Shown: positions 55,501 to 63,021, counted from the first letter of the stretch. The stretch is DNA of 64,000 nucleotides from Tribonema minus (GCA_017506865.1 JAFCMP010000061.1:1-64000); one strand, 5' to 3'. The notes: generated by a model from the sequence alone, not told the origin. Made by a program: numbers and translations.

Positions 55501-56948
55501 TCAGCAAGCAGTGTTTGCCGTGTCGAGTTGCAATTCGGGCACCGGTAGTATGTCTCCCCAAACTGAGCACTGTCACCACATTACTGTGCAGCGAGAGCCG
55601 CTGCAGTGTGTTGCACTGCAGTCTCAAAACATTGTGTTCAACCGGTACTTGCACCTTGCCACCACTGAGAGTCTGGACGCAATGTGTATGCAAACAGCAC
55701 CGGAAAAAGCGTCCTGAGATGATCGCTGATTCACTGAATGAGTTCATGATTCATCCTCATCACGGTCATGCACGAAATTAGACTTCTTCTCCCCCCTTCC
55801 TCGTGTCGTTCAGGGGAGCCTCATGTGGCGCGAGCACTTTGTGTTCCGGCCGCTCAAGCACACCGACGCGAAGCTTGTCGCAGAGCTGCGCTACAGGCGC
55901 AATGACGGCGCGAAGGACAAGGTCAGCGGCCGTATTAGGGCTAGGGTTAGGGTTAGGAATAGGGCTAACCCTAACCCTGACTTGCTCAGTAGACGTATTG
56001 GTCTTTTGACAGGGTGCCCCCTTCGAGAGCGCATAGCTCACCACCTTTTCAGAGATGGGCAATCAAGGGACCCAACCAGCCACCAGACAACTTGGTGCAT
56101 GTGTTGCTATCGATGATGATCGAGAACCAGGGCGTCAAAAACCTGCATCAGCAGGCACATCATAGCTCAGCAGGATTTACTGAGCTATGCACTGTTGCCC
56201 CTGCATGAGTGAGTTGAGATGTTCTTGAAGGGCAGGCACGTGCTTAGCGGTTCCCTGATGTTGCAGTGAAAAGACTCACTGTGTCTACACAGCCGGGCCA
56301 CATGCAGGTGCGCCATTGACAGTTCTCCATCCATCATGTTGCTCTGCTGCAGGTCATTGGAGTACTGGAGGTGCCCCTGGACAAGAAGTTTGCGGACCGA
56401 CAGCTTCAGGACATCACCGTGGCATTTGCGTCGTGCGCCCCAGGCTTCAAGGTGAGCGCACCACAAAAAATGGATGAACTAGCATAGCACACTCTTCTGT
56501 GCATAGACGTGCATTTGACAAGCCCCCGCAGGCAGGCGCACCAAATACTGCTTTGAAGTGTGTCCAACTTTCTTCGCTTGCCATTGGCTCAAATGCTGCA
56601 AGAGTAGTGATGCGTCACAGGAACTCATGCAGCTCTGGCACGGATTCCGTCACACAGTGTCCCCCAAGCGCTCCATTTGTGTTTGCAGCTGACATGCATG
56701 TACAACCAGGGCTCTCACATTACTCAGCATAGAGACGTGAAGTTTGAATGCGCTCTCACGGCATTTGCCGCCCCCCCCCCCCCCCCCCCCCTGAACGCGT
56801 GAATCTGGCCTTGCAGGAGGGTATGGGACAGGGCACCCCCCTACTTACCACTGACGCATGCGACGACAACGCTCAGCCAGGCGAATTCGAGGCAGAAGTC
56901 ACGCCCTTGCTCTCTACAAAAGTGGTGCTGAAGCTGCAACTGGAGTAA
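25465..56948 (+). CDS. Multi-C2, MCTP-like membrane protein with PH and C-terminal C2 domains
   Basis: I assembled the exons by hand: 25465-25590, 27530-27660, 28363-28531, 29218-29284, 29863-30014, one unresolved, 31439-31486, 33291-33386, 34048-34161, 34559-34621, 35128-35298, 35888-35988, 36787-36843, 37822-37936, 41304-41381, 41700-41789, 42132-42296, 43231-43437, 44037-44101, 45005-45330, 45966-46121, 47072-47205, 47775-47853, 48691-48884, 49502-49780, 50189-50332, 50835-50991, 52065-52281, 53327-53471, 54737-54864, 55178-55253, 55814-55921, 56353-56451, 56817-56948. Every junction is AG/GT with matching phase. The product is about 1,460 residues: C2, C2, two membrane hairpins as in MCTP proteins, a split PH domain and a last C2. 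The family binds lipids and tethers ER-type membranes; that role is inferred. The gap between 30014 and 31439 lacks a certain exon. If the donor at 42297 is skipped, the protein ends at 42308, so two adjacent genes remain possible. Confidence 0.75.
29863..34161 (+). CDS. Exons 5-9: second C2 domain
   Basis: Exon 5 holds an Ala/Glu-rich linker and ends in the first C2 strand (GRLKLILWQ). Exon 7 gives SYLVVTLGGHEQRMEE, exon 8 gives NHVYDAHMEFPVSDLTDDLKI, and exon 9 gives VFESNMMRRSRCTGQVVVPL. These are successive C2 strands in the right order. The Asp residues of the third calcium loop are absent (FESNMMRRS). The exon between 30014 and 31439 is uncertain. Candidates are one starting at 30572 (CPGGLEVNDSG) and one ending at the donor after 30800 (VLAADAGTGDTMQR), and either would supply the missing first loop. 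Exon 5 may instead start 36 bases earlier, in the same frame. Confidence 0.7.
31961..32400 (+). mobile_element. Copia-type gag relic (UBN2-like), plus strand
   Basis: This lies inside the intron between exons 7 and 8 of the large gene. It reads AELIGTDAVLKTLDADAL, LDKQAYAEVVMC and, after a frame change, NEFIMNLDYVRRQLDDNGV. This is the order of the gag polypeptide of Copia-type LTR elements (UBN2 family). A TGA replaces the Trp of the RAARAW motif and the frame shifts after it, so the relic is dead. No LTR, protease or integrase is near. Confidence 0.65.
32510..33060 (-). mobile_element. Copia-type gag relic, minus strand, inverted to the previous one
   Basis: The minus strand encodes a 180-codon frame with the same gag segment (FRARAELIGTDAVLKTLDAV, later RLSPGNDRAARAWSALVNKY), here with the Trp intact. 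The nucleotide match with 31961-32330 is close (I judge around 80%) and inverted, with about 180 bases between the arms. A transcript through this intron could form a hairpin of nearly 400 bases. Confidence 0.7.
33770..34075 (+). repeat. Exon-head duplications before exon 9
   Basis: The exon 9 start GTGTTTGAGTCTAATATGATG occurs as decayed copies at about 33798 (GTGTTCGAGTCCAACATGATG) and 33930 (GTGTTTGAGTCCAACATCAC). Each is preceded by CTGCGGCTGCGCTGCTGT and an AG. Only the copy at 34048 continues into an open C2 exon with a donor. The others are decoy acceptors. Confidence 0.75.
34559..42296 (+). CDS. Exons 10-17: MCTP-like C-terminal membrane module
   Basis: Exons 10-12 give a linker and an amphipathic segment (KLNMRRIERKLYTLPLWF) that matches the 'RRSKANFFR' region in front of the membrane part of MCTP proteins. 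Exon 13 reads RWRKNPRRTAVLLALHTYI, like the W-x-NP-x-T start of the MCTP hairpin. Exon 14 continues MPTWQMPLVGTLLMAYLGCV. Exons 15 and 16 give a charged loop, and exon 17 gives LTWSDWR followed by ASSAAMGVAALVAAVFSMMLY and a second hydrophobic run (ELFFYGGLLLFVP), then basic residues. Two membrane-spanning hairpins with both ends in the cytosol are expected. The intron after exon 14 is 3.4 kb because of a retroelement insert. Confidence 0.75.
37060..37116 (+). repeat. Interstitial telomere-like TTAGGG tract
   Basis: Degenerate TTAGGG units (TAGGGTTAGGGTAAGGGTTAGG region) lie in the intron before exon 14. Five or six units are present, not all perfect. Confidence 0.8.
37464..37860 (+). repeat. 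Four tandem intron-tail/exon-head units before exon 14
   Basis: The head of exon 14 (GGTGGGCCATGCCGACGTGG) is found at about 37821 and, with changes, at 37713, 37591 and 37465. Each is preceded by the same intron tail (CTGCAAGACT..ACTCGTTGACTC, then a TTTGTTGGG-like tract and AG). Units are 108-125 bases. The upstream copies lack the rest of the exon and carry stops such as TAG in 'GACGTAGCAG'. Only the last unit fits the phase-2 exon 13. Confidence 0.85.
37963..40583 (+). mobile_element. 5'-truncated R2-like retrotransposon inside intron 14
   Basis: An open frame of more than 800 codons begins within the reverse transcriptase, just before motif B (CQQGDPLGPLYFAV), and then has motif C as FLDD. 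It continues through a long thumb/linker region with an acidic run (QEDDDDDWEAY) to a Cys/His finger (CPWRC... HAISCPSQHIRGH) and a restriction-like endonuclease (RADTVIDPG, IVLDTSV, QESYGRLGKQ). It stops at 40509 and ends in a short tail with GGGCCTTTATAAATAC. It is a different family from the element at 1-12 kb. The 15-base sequence TATAAATACAAGTCC stands at both ends (37963-37977 and 40569-40583), as a target-site duplication or a leftover tail of an earlier copy. The frame appears intact, so the insertion is recent. It lies in the sense direction of the host gene. Confidence 0.85.
43231..50991 (+). CDS. Exons 18-27: PH domain split by a long low-complexity insert
   Basis: Exon 18 ends in the first PH strand (VLIAGYLYSKDW). 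Exon 19 gives NGVRLNDILEGRGGPWQRRW, and exon 20 starts CEVLRDPPVLRVHNRD, the second and third strands. About 380 residues rich in Ser, Gly, Ala and Pro then follow (exons 20-25), with short motifs such as SSDSDDH and MIVDFGSFDIPEPSP. PH features return in exon 26 (IMRIIEIREPNRF) and exon 27 (VLCIAAAEGGVRRQWVKAL), the latter being the conserved final PH helix with its Trp. Split PH domains are known in other proteins, for example phospholipase C gamma. Phosphoinositide binding is a family inference only. Confidence 0.7.
44775..45095 (+). repeat. Duplicated head of exon 20 (PH exon)
   Basis: A unit of 195 bases, covering the intron tail and about 95 bases of exon, occurs at 44775-44900 and 44970-45095 (shared GCGACCCGCCC, CTGCGTGTGCACAACCGCGA-like). 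The upstream copy also has an AG acceptor. It carries two extra bases near its start (GAGAAGTGCTGCGC for GAGGTGCTTCGC), so joined to exon 19 it would be read out of frame. Confidence 0.85.
45720..46020 (+). repeat. Three tandem units at the head of exon 21
   Basis: The segment GCAGAC[C/A]GAGAGG[C/T]GCCGCCATCC followed by GGAACATGGCAGCGC-like sequence is present at about 45961, 45843 and, more decayed, 45722. The unit is close to 118 bases and includes the intron tail (ACTCAAA[T/A]AATTGAATGCGTCACC). Only the last unit reaches a donor (GTAAGC at 46122). A shorter pair, 46107-46185 and 46198-46275, repeats the exon tail and its donor; the second has lost the GT (GTGTTGAGC). Confidence 0.8.
47801..48245 (+). 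repeat. Three tandem exon-tail/donor units after exon 23
   Basis: Units of about 150 bases begin in the SSDSDDHTQGSLSP codons and run past the donor into the intron. Copy 1 (47801) is the exon. Copy 2 (47948) keeps CAG/GTCAGA and has an upstream AG, but in the required phase it meets a TGA. Copy 3 (48102) has lost the donor (CCATGTCAG). Confidence 0.85.
50341..50600 (+). repeat. Internal duplication in the intron after exon 26
   Basis: The block GATCG[C/T]TGGCGC[A/G]GTGAT...CTCGTGC...GCTGCAGCAGGATGATG occurs at 50351 and 50537, and between the copies CCACCCAATTGCAAGC occurs twice (50425, 50480). It begins directly behind the donor, so it is another tandem event tied to a splice junction. Confidence 0.65.
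52065..56948 (+). CDS. Exons 28-34: helical linker and C-terminal C2 domain, with stop codon
   Basis: Exon 28 has an amphipathic helical stretch (TVLALVQTAVRSVLKGLFQT) that might lie on a membrane. Exon 29 gives YICSRQVLTEDEVIARLPD and a Pro-ending linker. Exon 30 begins the C2 fold (STLRVSLVGIEGLDVQ). Exons 31-33 add VSVVFYVVPVDACPLKYR, LMWREHFVFRPLKHTDAKLV and VIGVLEVPLDKKFADRQ. Exon 34 ends VTPLLSTKVVLKLQLE and stops at 56948. The order of strands is that of a type-II-like C2 domain. The Asp residues for calcium are not evident. All phases agree (1, 2, 0, 2, 0, 0, 0). Confidence 0.75.
52340..53350 (+). repeat. Series of decayed heads of exon 29
   Basis: The exon 29 acceptor and head (GCAGGTACATCTGCTCACGTCAGGTGCTTACGGAGGACGAGG, broken here by choice of one example) has a close copy at 53107-53150. 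It has progressively weaker copies at about 52986, 52495 and 52348. The preceding intron words (GACGCTCCTGCC, TGTTGCGCATGACGCTCCCGCC) are copied with it. The copy at 53109 would be in phase but runs into CTAG soon after and has no donor. Confidence 0.75.
53440..54080 (+). repeat. Three tandem copies of the tail of exon 29 with donor
   Basis: GGCCAACGTCACGCCGCCGC, then TCAGCCCAGG and a donor (GGTGAGTCACC), is found at about 53441 and 53695, and as a weaker copy at 54046 (CACCCCAGGTATGGGTCA). Flanking intron words (TTGAAGT..TGCC, CTGTCAACGCCT, GGGTNGTCTAGAGAGGTGC) repeat as well. The unit is about 250-350 bases. Confidence 0.8.
54520..54736 (+). repeat. Minisatellite up to the acceptor of exon 30
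   Basis: About 3.4 units of roughly 60 bases (GTGAGGATTGTATGACNNNACG, then TGTCTGCCCTGTGGTCCC, then ATTGCTGTGTGTCTTGCA) end at the true acceptor (54736). Each unit contains a TCTTGCA[G/A] that resembles an acceptor; the one at 54588 is a full CAG. Confidence 0.85.
54908..54975 (+). repeat. Telomere-like TTAGGG/CCCTAA tract in the intron after exon 30
   Basis: TTAGGGTTCGGGTTAGGGC is followed 20 bases later by CTAACCCTACCCCTAACC. The two halves are in opposite orientation and can pair. Confidence 0.8.
55934..55981 (+). repeat. Telomere-like foldback just after the donor of exon 32
   Basis: ATTAGGGCTAGGGTTAGGG and GGCTAACCCTAACCCT are separated by a few bases and form a nearly perfect hairpin. 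It starts only 12 bases after the donor. Confidence 0.8.
56770..56791 (+). repeat. C homopolymer (about 22) near the acceptor of exon 34
   Basis: A run of about 22 C lies 25 bases upstream of the last acceptor and may serve as its polypyrimidine tract. Its length is uncertain in sequencing. Confidence 0.9.
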
Positions 56949-56949
56949 G

Positions 56950-57790
56950 GGTTCGCCGCTCTCCGCAGTATACAGAGCTGGGCATATTTGCCGTTGTTGC
57001 AGATGCAGCAGGAACAGCAATCAAGGGTTTGTGCACCAGCAAGCCAGTGTCATACATGGTGTGGTTTTGTACCATTACATGCTCTTAGGCTGTGTGCCAT
57101 TGCATTAGGTACCAAGATCTTCCAAACTGTCCTAAAACCGGGTGCCCACTCATTTCAAGTGGCACATCGATTCGCAGCTCCACCACATTCTGTATCACAA
57201 GTGTGGATCATGCATGTGTGGTGTGGATTGTGCTTCCCAAAAGATGCTTCTTTAGGCCCCTTGTCAATCTGAACCTGTCGCGTCAGTGATGTGAGCACAA
57301 CGTGCACGAAGACCCGATGCAAATGCAACTGGCAGCTCCGTGAATACATACTGCAGTGCGACTTGGCTTGTGTGGCACTCTCGATGCTTGTAATTTCCCC
57401 CTTTCGCTGCTTTTCTCCCTGGCAATGAAGCTGCTCGTCTCGTGGTGTTGTCTTCCTGTTCTTTCGACAACAGCTGCAGTTCGAGTGTTGAGCACAGTGT
57501 TGGGCGCACATGTGATGCCAAGACGCTTCCAAGCTTATGCAACACATCATCAGTAAATGAAAAAATTCAATGTATATACCACCTGGTGCATCAAAGCCAG
57601 AGAAAAGCCGCCCTCACCAATTGTCCATATAAAATCTGATGGCTTGTGTGTAAGTAAGGACACATCTGGGTTGACATGCACAAAGTTGATGCGCGAAGGA
57701 AGAACAGTAGTTAGCACCATGTACTGGCCACGTGGAATTTGGCACAGGATCATTTGTGTCCGTTGTGCCAACTTAGCTGCAACAGCATCG
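56950..57790. other. Downstream flank of the large gene
   Basis: Contains the 3' untranslated region of the C2/PH gene. I see no further gene; AATGAA/AATAAA-like signals are not convincing. Confidence 0.45.
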
Positions 57791-57792
57791 GG

Positions 57793-58207
57793 ATGTTGAA
57801 GTTCCACTTGAAGCTGATGAGGGTGCCATCACAAGCATATGCAGATCTCTTGCCAGCACATGCGCCGCCGGTGCAGATGTGATTTTGTTCCTCTCACCTA
57901 TTTGCATGCTGACAAGCCCTGCAGCTGCGGGAGTCTGGATTCTCAGCAGGCATTTCAATAGAGTTCCGAGCCGGAACCGGCTTAGACGGTTCCGGCTCGT
58001 CTAGACGGAGAAGACAAAAAGACGGAATGTCAACTGCATCATCATATTGAAGTTCCACTTGAAGTGATATTGCCATTGCAAGCAAATGCACATCTCTTGC
58101 CAGCACATGCGCCGCCGATAAAGATGTGCTCTCTTTTTCCTCCAATCTGTTTGCATTCTGACAAGCGCTTCAGCTGCAGAAGTCTGGATTCTCAGCAGGC
58201 ATTGAAT
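57793..58207 (+). repeat. Tandem pair of 165-bp units separated by a hairpin element
   Basis: Unit 1 (57793-57957) and unit 2 (58044-58207) share TTGAAGTTCCACTTGAAG, CTCTTGCCAGCACATGCGCC and AGTCTGGATTCTCAGCAGGC. The 85 bases between them contain the foldback at 57967-57999 followed by a GACGG-rich tail. The insertion lies close to the duplication boundary. Confidence 0.8.
57967..57999. repeat. Perfect 12-bp-stem foldback (CCGGAACC type)
   Basis: CGAGCCGGAACC and GGTTCCGGCTCG flank a nine-base loop (GGCTTAGAC). The following TCTAGACGGAGAAGAC is similar to words at 14300-14370. It may be the core of a tiny foldback mobile element. Confidence 0.75.
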
Positions 58208-58209
58208 CC

Positions 58210-59410
58210 GGCGCTGCATTCAATGATTTGCACAGCACTATATTGCCTTTCAAACACGCTGCTCAGGCTCATGGCAGCACAGAAATGAAGGGAGGGCAGG
58301 GCACACAACACCCGACGCAATCAGAACTACTCCCAAGTAGAAAGGGCTTCGAATATGCATATTGTGTTGAGAAGCGCTGCCGCTTTAGCGCTACTTGCCG
58401 CCCCTACTGCCCCTGCCCCGTGCCATGCCAGCCCCCCTCATGGGCTTAAGGCCTGTCACCGCCTCCGCCTCCGCTGCGCATTCTGCGGCCGCCGCCTGCT
58501 CACACAGCCCAACGAGAACATCACAAAACAAGCCCTCAGTATGGGCGTACACATAGCATGCGCTTAAAGACATGCCTCCTGGCAGTGGTGCTCGAGAGTT
58601 TGCACTTATGAAATGAATCACACTAGCAGCACAGCGGATGAAGTAGAGTTTTTGCCAATGCACTCGAAGTCTAGACTCTTGGCGCTGCATGTAGAGCTGT
58701 TCTTGCGCTGAGCACATCGGCGCCCTGTCGCACAGGCATGCGACGGTGCGAATGCAAGTGCCACGCAACGGCCACCCAGTCCCTGGGGACGCAGCAGCGC
58801 CTCCACGCTGAGCAGACTGATGTGGACGCACTGCGCGTGATTACTGCTTTTTTCCAGCACCCCCCACATCCATCGCTGCCGCCAGTCACGCGCGAGCGAC
58901 ACAGAGGCAGCACTAATAGCCGGAGCTCATCCAGCAACAAGGCGCAATCAAGCACACTTAAACGAGCACATCCAACTCACAGGTGTGCAATGAGCAAGTG
59001 CTGCCCACGTCAAGCCCATACTGCTGCGGTTCGCCCTGGATGCAACTGGCGATGGACGTACGTGCTGCGTGTGATTCACACCCATACGCGTACCTGCAAC
59101 CGCGCAAAGGCGCCAGCCCCCCCTCGCCCCCTGCCGGCTGCACTCGCCGACGCCCTCTGCGCAGTCTGCAGCTTGACGGACCCCCGTGCCTCTGCTGCGG
59201 CGTGCTCTTCCGCCTCGGCTGCCGCAGTGCAATCTCTGAGAACAGACAAAGTGCAATGCTCGGTGTTGACAGGGCTACCAAGGCTCAGCCAAGAATAGCT
59301 CAACATGTACGACGGAGGATGTGACTCATGAGTGATCGGGATGGCGGTCCTTGTGGCTGTCAATGGCAATTGAGGTGCAAGGTGAAGGCACAAAACAACA
59401 ATGCGCTACT
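58210..59410. other. Spacer without supported gene
   Basis: Open frames exist on both strands at 58391-59300, but composition alone explains them. They overlap each other in antisense and have no domain. The Pro/Ser-rich plus frame at 58738-59298 is the longest (186 codons), and I do not accept it. Confidence 0.4.
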
Positions 59411-59415
59411 TCCGT

Positions 59416-59841
59416 TCACACTTTACATGTGATTTGCAGCCGCCTAACATTGGGCATATCTACGTGAGGGGGGCGGTGACTCAAGACTTGGCTGCTGCAG
59501 CGAGCGACACACCACACGCCAGCTGGCGGCCGCTGGTGATTTGAACATGCCAACTTCAAGCCACCCACTTCTACATCAGGCCAAGCCATAGGCACCAGTA
59601 TACTATCATGAATTGGTGTTGAGTGCGCGGCAGCATGGTCTTCTTCATGCAGCGCCTTGCTTAGCTGCGCCCGCGGCATGATGCAAGCAAACCAGAATGC
59701 ATCTCTCGTGTTCCGCACGACGAGAAAGGTGCAACAGAGCACGCCGCCACCGCTACCTCTGCCACGACTGACGAGGCCGATGTGCCTGACGGCGTCCGCA
59801 GGATATATGGCCAACTGCTTTCGTTTCGGTGATGGCGCCAT
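59416..59841 (-). CDS. Possible small hypothetical protein, 141 residues
   Basis: A complete frame starts with ATG in a favourable context (AAAATGGCG) and a basic N-terminus (MAPSPKRKQ), then GGVLCCTFLVVRNTRDAFWF, a possible beta-rich core. No family is recognised. It lies on the same strand as and just downstream of the Stc1-type gene, and could be a 3' untranslated part of that gene or noise. Confidence 0.25.
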   Translation of the reverse strand: MAPSPKRKQLAIYPADAVRHIGLVSRGRGSGGGVLCCTFLVVRNTRDAFWFACIMPRAQLSKALHEEDHAAAHSTPIHDSILVPMAWPDVEVGGLKLACSNHQRPPAGVWCVARCSSQVLSHRPPHVDMPNVRRLQITCKV

Positions 59842-59917
59842 TTTAACCTACATGCAGTGCGGTAAACTCTGCATGCAGAATAGTAATGCACACACAGACG
59901 TGACACAATTCCCTTGA

Positions 59918-61048
59918 TTAGCACCTGCACTTCCCCCCGCCGCCTTTGCCAGTCTCCGCCCTGTGCGCCTGGGTGTTCGTGAACGCTGAGTGCGGCAGCT
60001 GCGCCTTGCAGCGGCAGCACGTGAGCAGGCTCGCCTGCAGAAGAAAGTGGCAAGGCCATGCAAGCCCGGTCGAGCATATGAGTCAGCGCCCCCGACATGC
60101 GAAACTCGAGATGCATCGGCCACGCTAAGAGAAAATTTCCGTGACACAGTGGCCGAATCTGGTGAACATGACGTGGCCCCATGCATTGCGTCGGGCGTGG
60201 CAATGAGCCAATACGATCAGTGCGGGGGGGTGACTGTGCGAGCTTGCGAGCTTGGAAAGGTGTACTGAGAGCTGGCTTCAGGTAGGTGCAGGCATGAAGC
60301 AACAGCTCTTGCAAAGTATCAACGGGCCATCGCTGTGATGCGCTGCAGGCAAAGTGCTCCCTGGCTTGAAGAATGCAGTCAATCTCCATCAGGCCTGCAG
60401 CCAAAGTTCAGTTGGGCACGCAGGCGTTCAATCGCAATTAGACCATCAAGCTGATCACTCTACATAGGGATGACCATGGGCCCAGTGAGTGCAGCACACG
60501 ATTCGCCAGCTGGCTGTGTCACCCTCAAGGACTATACAACCATACGAGATTACTGGTAAGGATCGAGAGGTGGACTGAAGGCCATGTGATCGAAACTTCT
60601 CAGCCATCTCTCCACTCACCCCTCCAGTATGTGATTGTGCTGCTCCTTCTGCTGCCACCGGCACCTCAGCAGCAACAGCTGCTGCTTTTGCCACAGCCTT
60701 ATCCCTTTCCTCGCGGGCCGCTGCGTCCACGCAGTCCTTGCACTTCAACTGCAAACTCTCATTTTGTCGCCGTTTGTCCAGCTGCTTCCTGCTGAAGCTG
60801 GCTGCCGTCAGCCGTTTCTTGCCGCAACATGAGCACTCGTAGTTGCCTGCCCACTGCCCTCCCACTGCATCTGTCATGATCTCTGCAACAGAGAGGGTGG
60901 GTGCGTCAACTTGAGGTATTGAAGTTGATGTTGAGGTTTTCCTCACACAGACACGTGGTTCAGGTGCATGACCCTTGCCTGATTTGCCCTGGACGCAACC
61001 AATATTTGCAAATTGTCGAATGGGTTTGCTGATTTGACCATTGTGCAT
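59918..61048 (-). CDS. Protein with two Stc1-like zinc modules
   Basis: Exon 1 (61048-60620) ends at a GGG/GTGAGT donor in phase 0. Exon 2 (60034-59918) starts after CTGCAG and ends with TAA; the spliced product is about 181 residues. Exon 1 has a full module: CSCCGKK, then ASFSRKQLDKRR, then CKDC. This is the pattern of the Stc1 domain (CxxC, a FSxxQ segment, CxxC). Exon 2 has a second, compact one: CCRCKAQLPHSAFTNTQ, then KCRC at the very C-terminus. A Lys/Ala coiled segment and a Gly-rich part link them. In fission yeast Stc1 joins the RNAi machinery to the CLRC histone methyltransferase; a similar adaptor role here is only a possibility. The N-terminus is uncertain: an acceptor (GTTGCAG) stands just before an in-frame ATG near 60882 (MTDAVGGQW). 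Confidence 0.65.
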
Positions 61049-61049
61049 G

Positions 61050-61680
61050 GCAGGACGCGCCTAGTGCCCTGCATCTACAACCAGAGACCCGTTACGTTAC
61101 CTTATACATCGTGTACCTACTGTGAGAACGGTTGCCCCACCCCTACTTGAGTAAGGTTAGCAATCAAGGGTGCCGCAACCCTCAGTGCCAGGCCTCAGTA
61201 TACCAGTAGCACCTTGTGCACATGGTGGCGCAAGATTGTTGGCGATAAGCGAACATGTTGCAAGGCACATATCTGAACTCTCAGGCAAGGGCCCAGCAGC
61301 AAGTCCACAGTTGCCTTATGACCTGCACGGAGCTTCGCTCGTCTTAGCAAAGGCATGCATACTGTAGCGTAAAGGAGCAGTTGACGAAGCAGTTTTATGC
61401 ATTGGTTTCAAGATTTGTGTGAGACAATGGGGTACTTTTGATCTTGTACGCAAGCTCAAAGTCGTCGATGCATATATCGACTATGACTCTGACGACTATG
61501 TATATGTGTATGAAGTCCAAGTTCGGCCTTCTTGCATTTAAGTTGTATTCATTGTCTCAAATCGCTCCCGGCACGTGCCTGCAATGTTTTCTTGCGTGTC
61601 CATGTCAACGATCAAGGGTTCTTCTGATGCCATTTGCATCCCATGTTCAGTGTCTATTGCTGCCCATAGTCACACCCCAC
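61050..61680. other. Gene-free spacer upstream of the Stc1-type gene
   Basis: Should contain the promoter of the minus-strand gene. No clear elements are seen. Confidence 0.4.
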
Positions 61681-62470
61681 ACGCGGTCCACAGGTACATG
61701 CTGAGGTTGAGCCCCAGGCCCACCTCCGCCATGTGTGCCTTGAGTGCCCGCACTGCCGCTGCGACCTGCGCTGAGAGGGAACTGTCCCTCAGGCTGATGT
61801 GAATTTGCATATCATCCATAATCGTTGTCAGTGTACGCAGGGGGCCCTGCTCTGCAGCCATGTCGCGGAATCGCCTCATACTATTCTAAAGGCACTGCGA
61901 TAGCATCACATTCTGAAGCGCATCGGGCCCAGCGGGTTCCCCTGTTTGACCCCCCACTCGCAGCTGTGACAGTATGGTCCGTATTGGACCACCTGCATGG
62001 CGAAAAGCATGCGCAGGCGACAGCGGATGTCGAATGTAGGTAGTCGCGAAGTGTGGCAGCAGGTCGGGCGGCTCTCGAACCAGCCAACACGCCCTTGACA
62101 GCAGCTGGCGCTGTTGAACGCATCTTGATTCCGCAAATCAAGTGAGAACTTGTGCCCGGCATCGTGCGTGACGCGTGCCGCCAGAGCCGCTCGCTCCAAC
62201 CCCGCCGGTCCAGCCAAGCCAGATTGACCGAGGGGCTCCAATACGTCCACAATGACCTGCTGTCGATCGTGTACGAAGACTGAGGTGCACAGGCACTGCA
62301 GCACCTCGCCGCACGCAATTGGGCGCAACTTGCTGCCGCCATCACCAGCTTGACAAAGCGTGGCAGGAGCTGTGGAATGCTGTCTCGCCCCGACATCGCC
62401 ATCGCCTGCTGGAGGTGGACTTGCGCCGCTAAAGGGACTTGCGGGACTTGCGTGCGCAATGACACGCATC
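61680..62470 (-). pseudogene. Reverse-transcriptase relic of an R2-like retroelement
   Basis: The minus strand keeps, in order, the region before motif A (KLRPIACGEVLQCL, VLEPLGQSGLAGPAG), motif A (FSLDLRNQDAFNSAS, with the first Asp kept), motif B (GVKQGNPLGPM) and, in another frame, motif C as MDD (TIMDDMQIHI). The same blocks in the 1-9 kb element read RPIACGDTIRRLF, LLEPIGQFGVGARGG, LAIDGSNAFNALS, GVQQGDPLGPL and YLDD. It is therefore a related but older copy. A frameshift lies near 61890 and no endonuclease part remains. Confidence 0.75.
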
Positions 62471-63021
62471 TAGCAGGACGACGGAGTACTACCGTAGGGC
62501 GAACCCAGGGTTCAAGAGCGGCGCTCGACGGAGGCGGCGATCAATGAGCAGGGGGAGCGCTCTCTGATGGGTGTGCGCGGTGGTCTGCAGAATTTTCTGA
62601 CTTGGCCGCCTCCTGCAGGAGAGCAGGCGGCGGCGCCCCGCCATCATCGCTGCCAATTGCTGCTCCTGCCGCCAATATAGTCTGCAATTCGCCACTCTCC
62701 AACCTCCACCAGCTGTGCCACTTAAGCGCATACCATCGCGTACACCCATAGGACGCTCCACCTGCTTATTGGTCGCCGCCTCCATCGTCCTTCTCCCAGA
62801 GTTCCAGAAACTTTTCAGTGCAAAGTTCAAGTTGAGTTTCGATAAATTCTCTCGGAAGTTCCTGGGATGACGAATGACTCAGCGAATACAACCAGCTCTT
62901 TTGGCTGAGTAACAAACTCTGAGGCAGGCACAGCTTAGCTGGCGTCTACACAACGGTCTACATTCAAGCCACTAACTAAGACTCACAGCAACCTAGTGAA
63001 CACATCACCACACCCAGCAAC
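62471..63021. other. Spacer and promoter region of the thioredoxin-like gene
   Basis: No other gene is seen. The 200 bases before the start contain AAAGTTCAAGTTGAG and several CTAACTAAG-like words but no TATA box. Confidence 0.4.

Noticed and set aside
58738-59298. A 186-codon plus-strand gene
   Set aside because: Low complexity Ser/Ala/Pro content, overlapping antisense frames of equal length, no domain.
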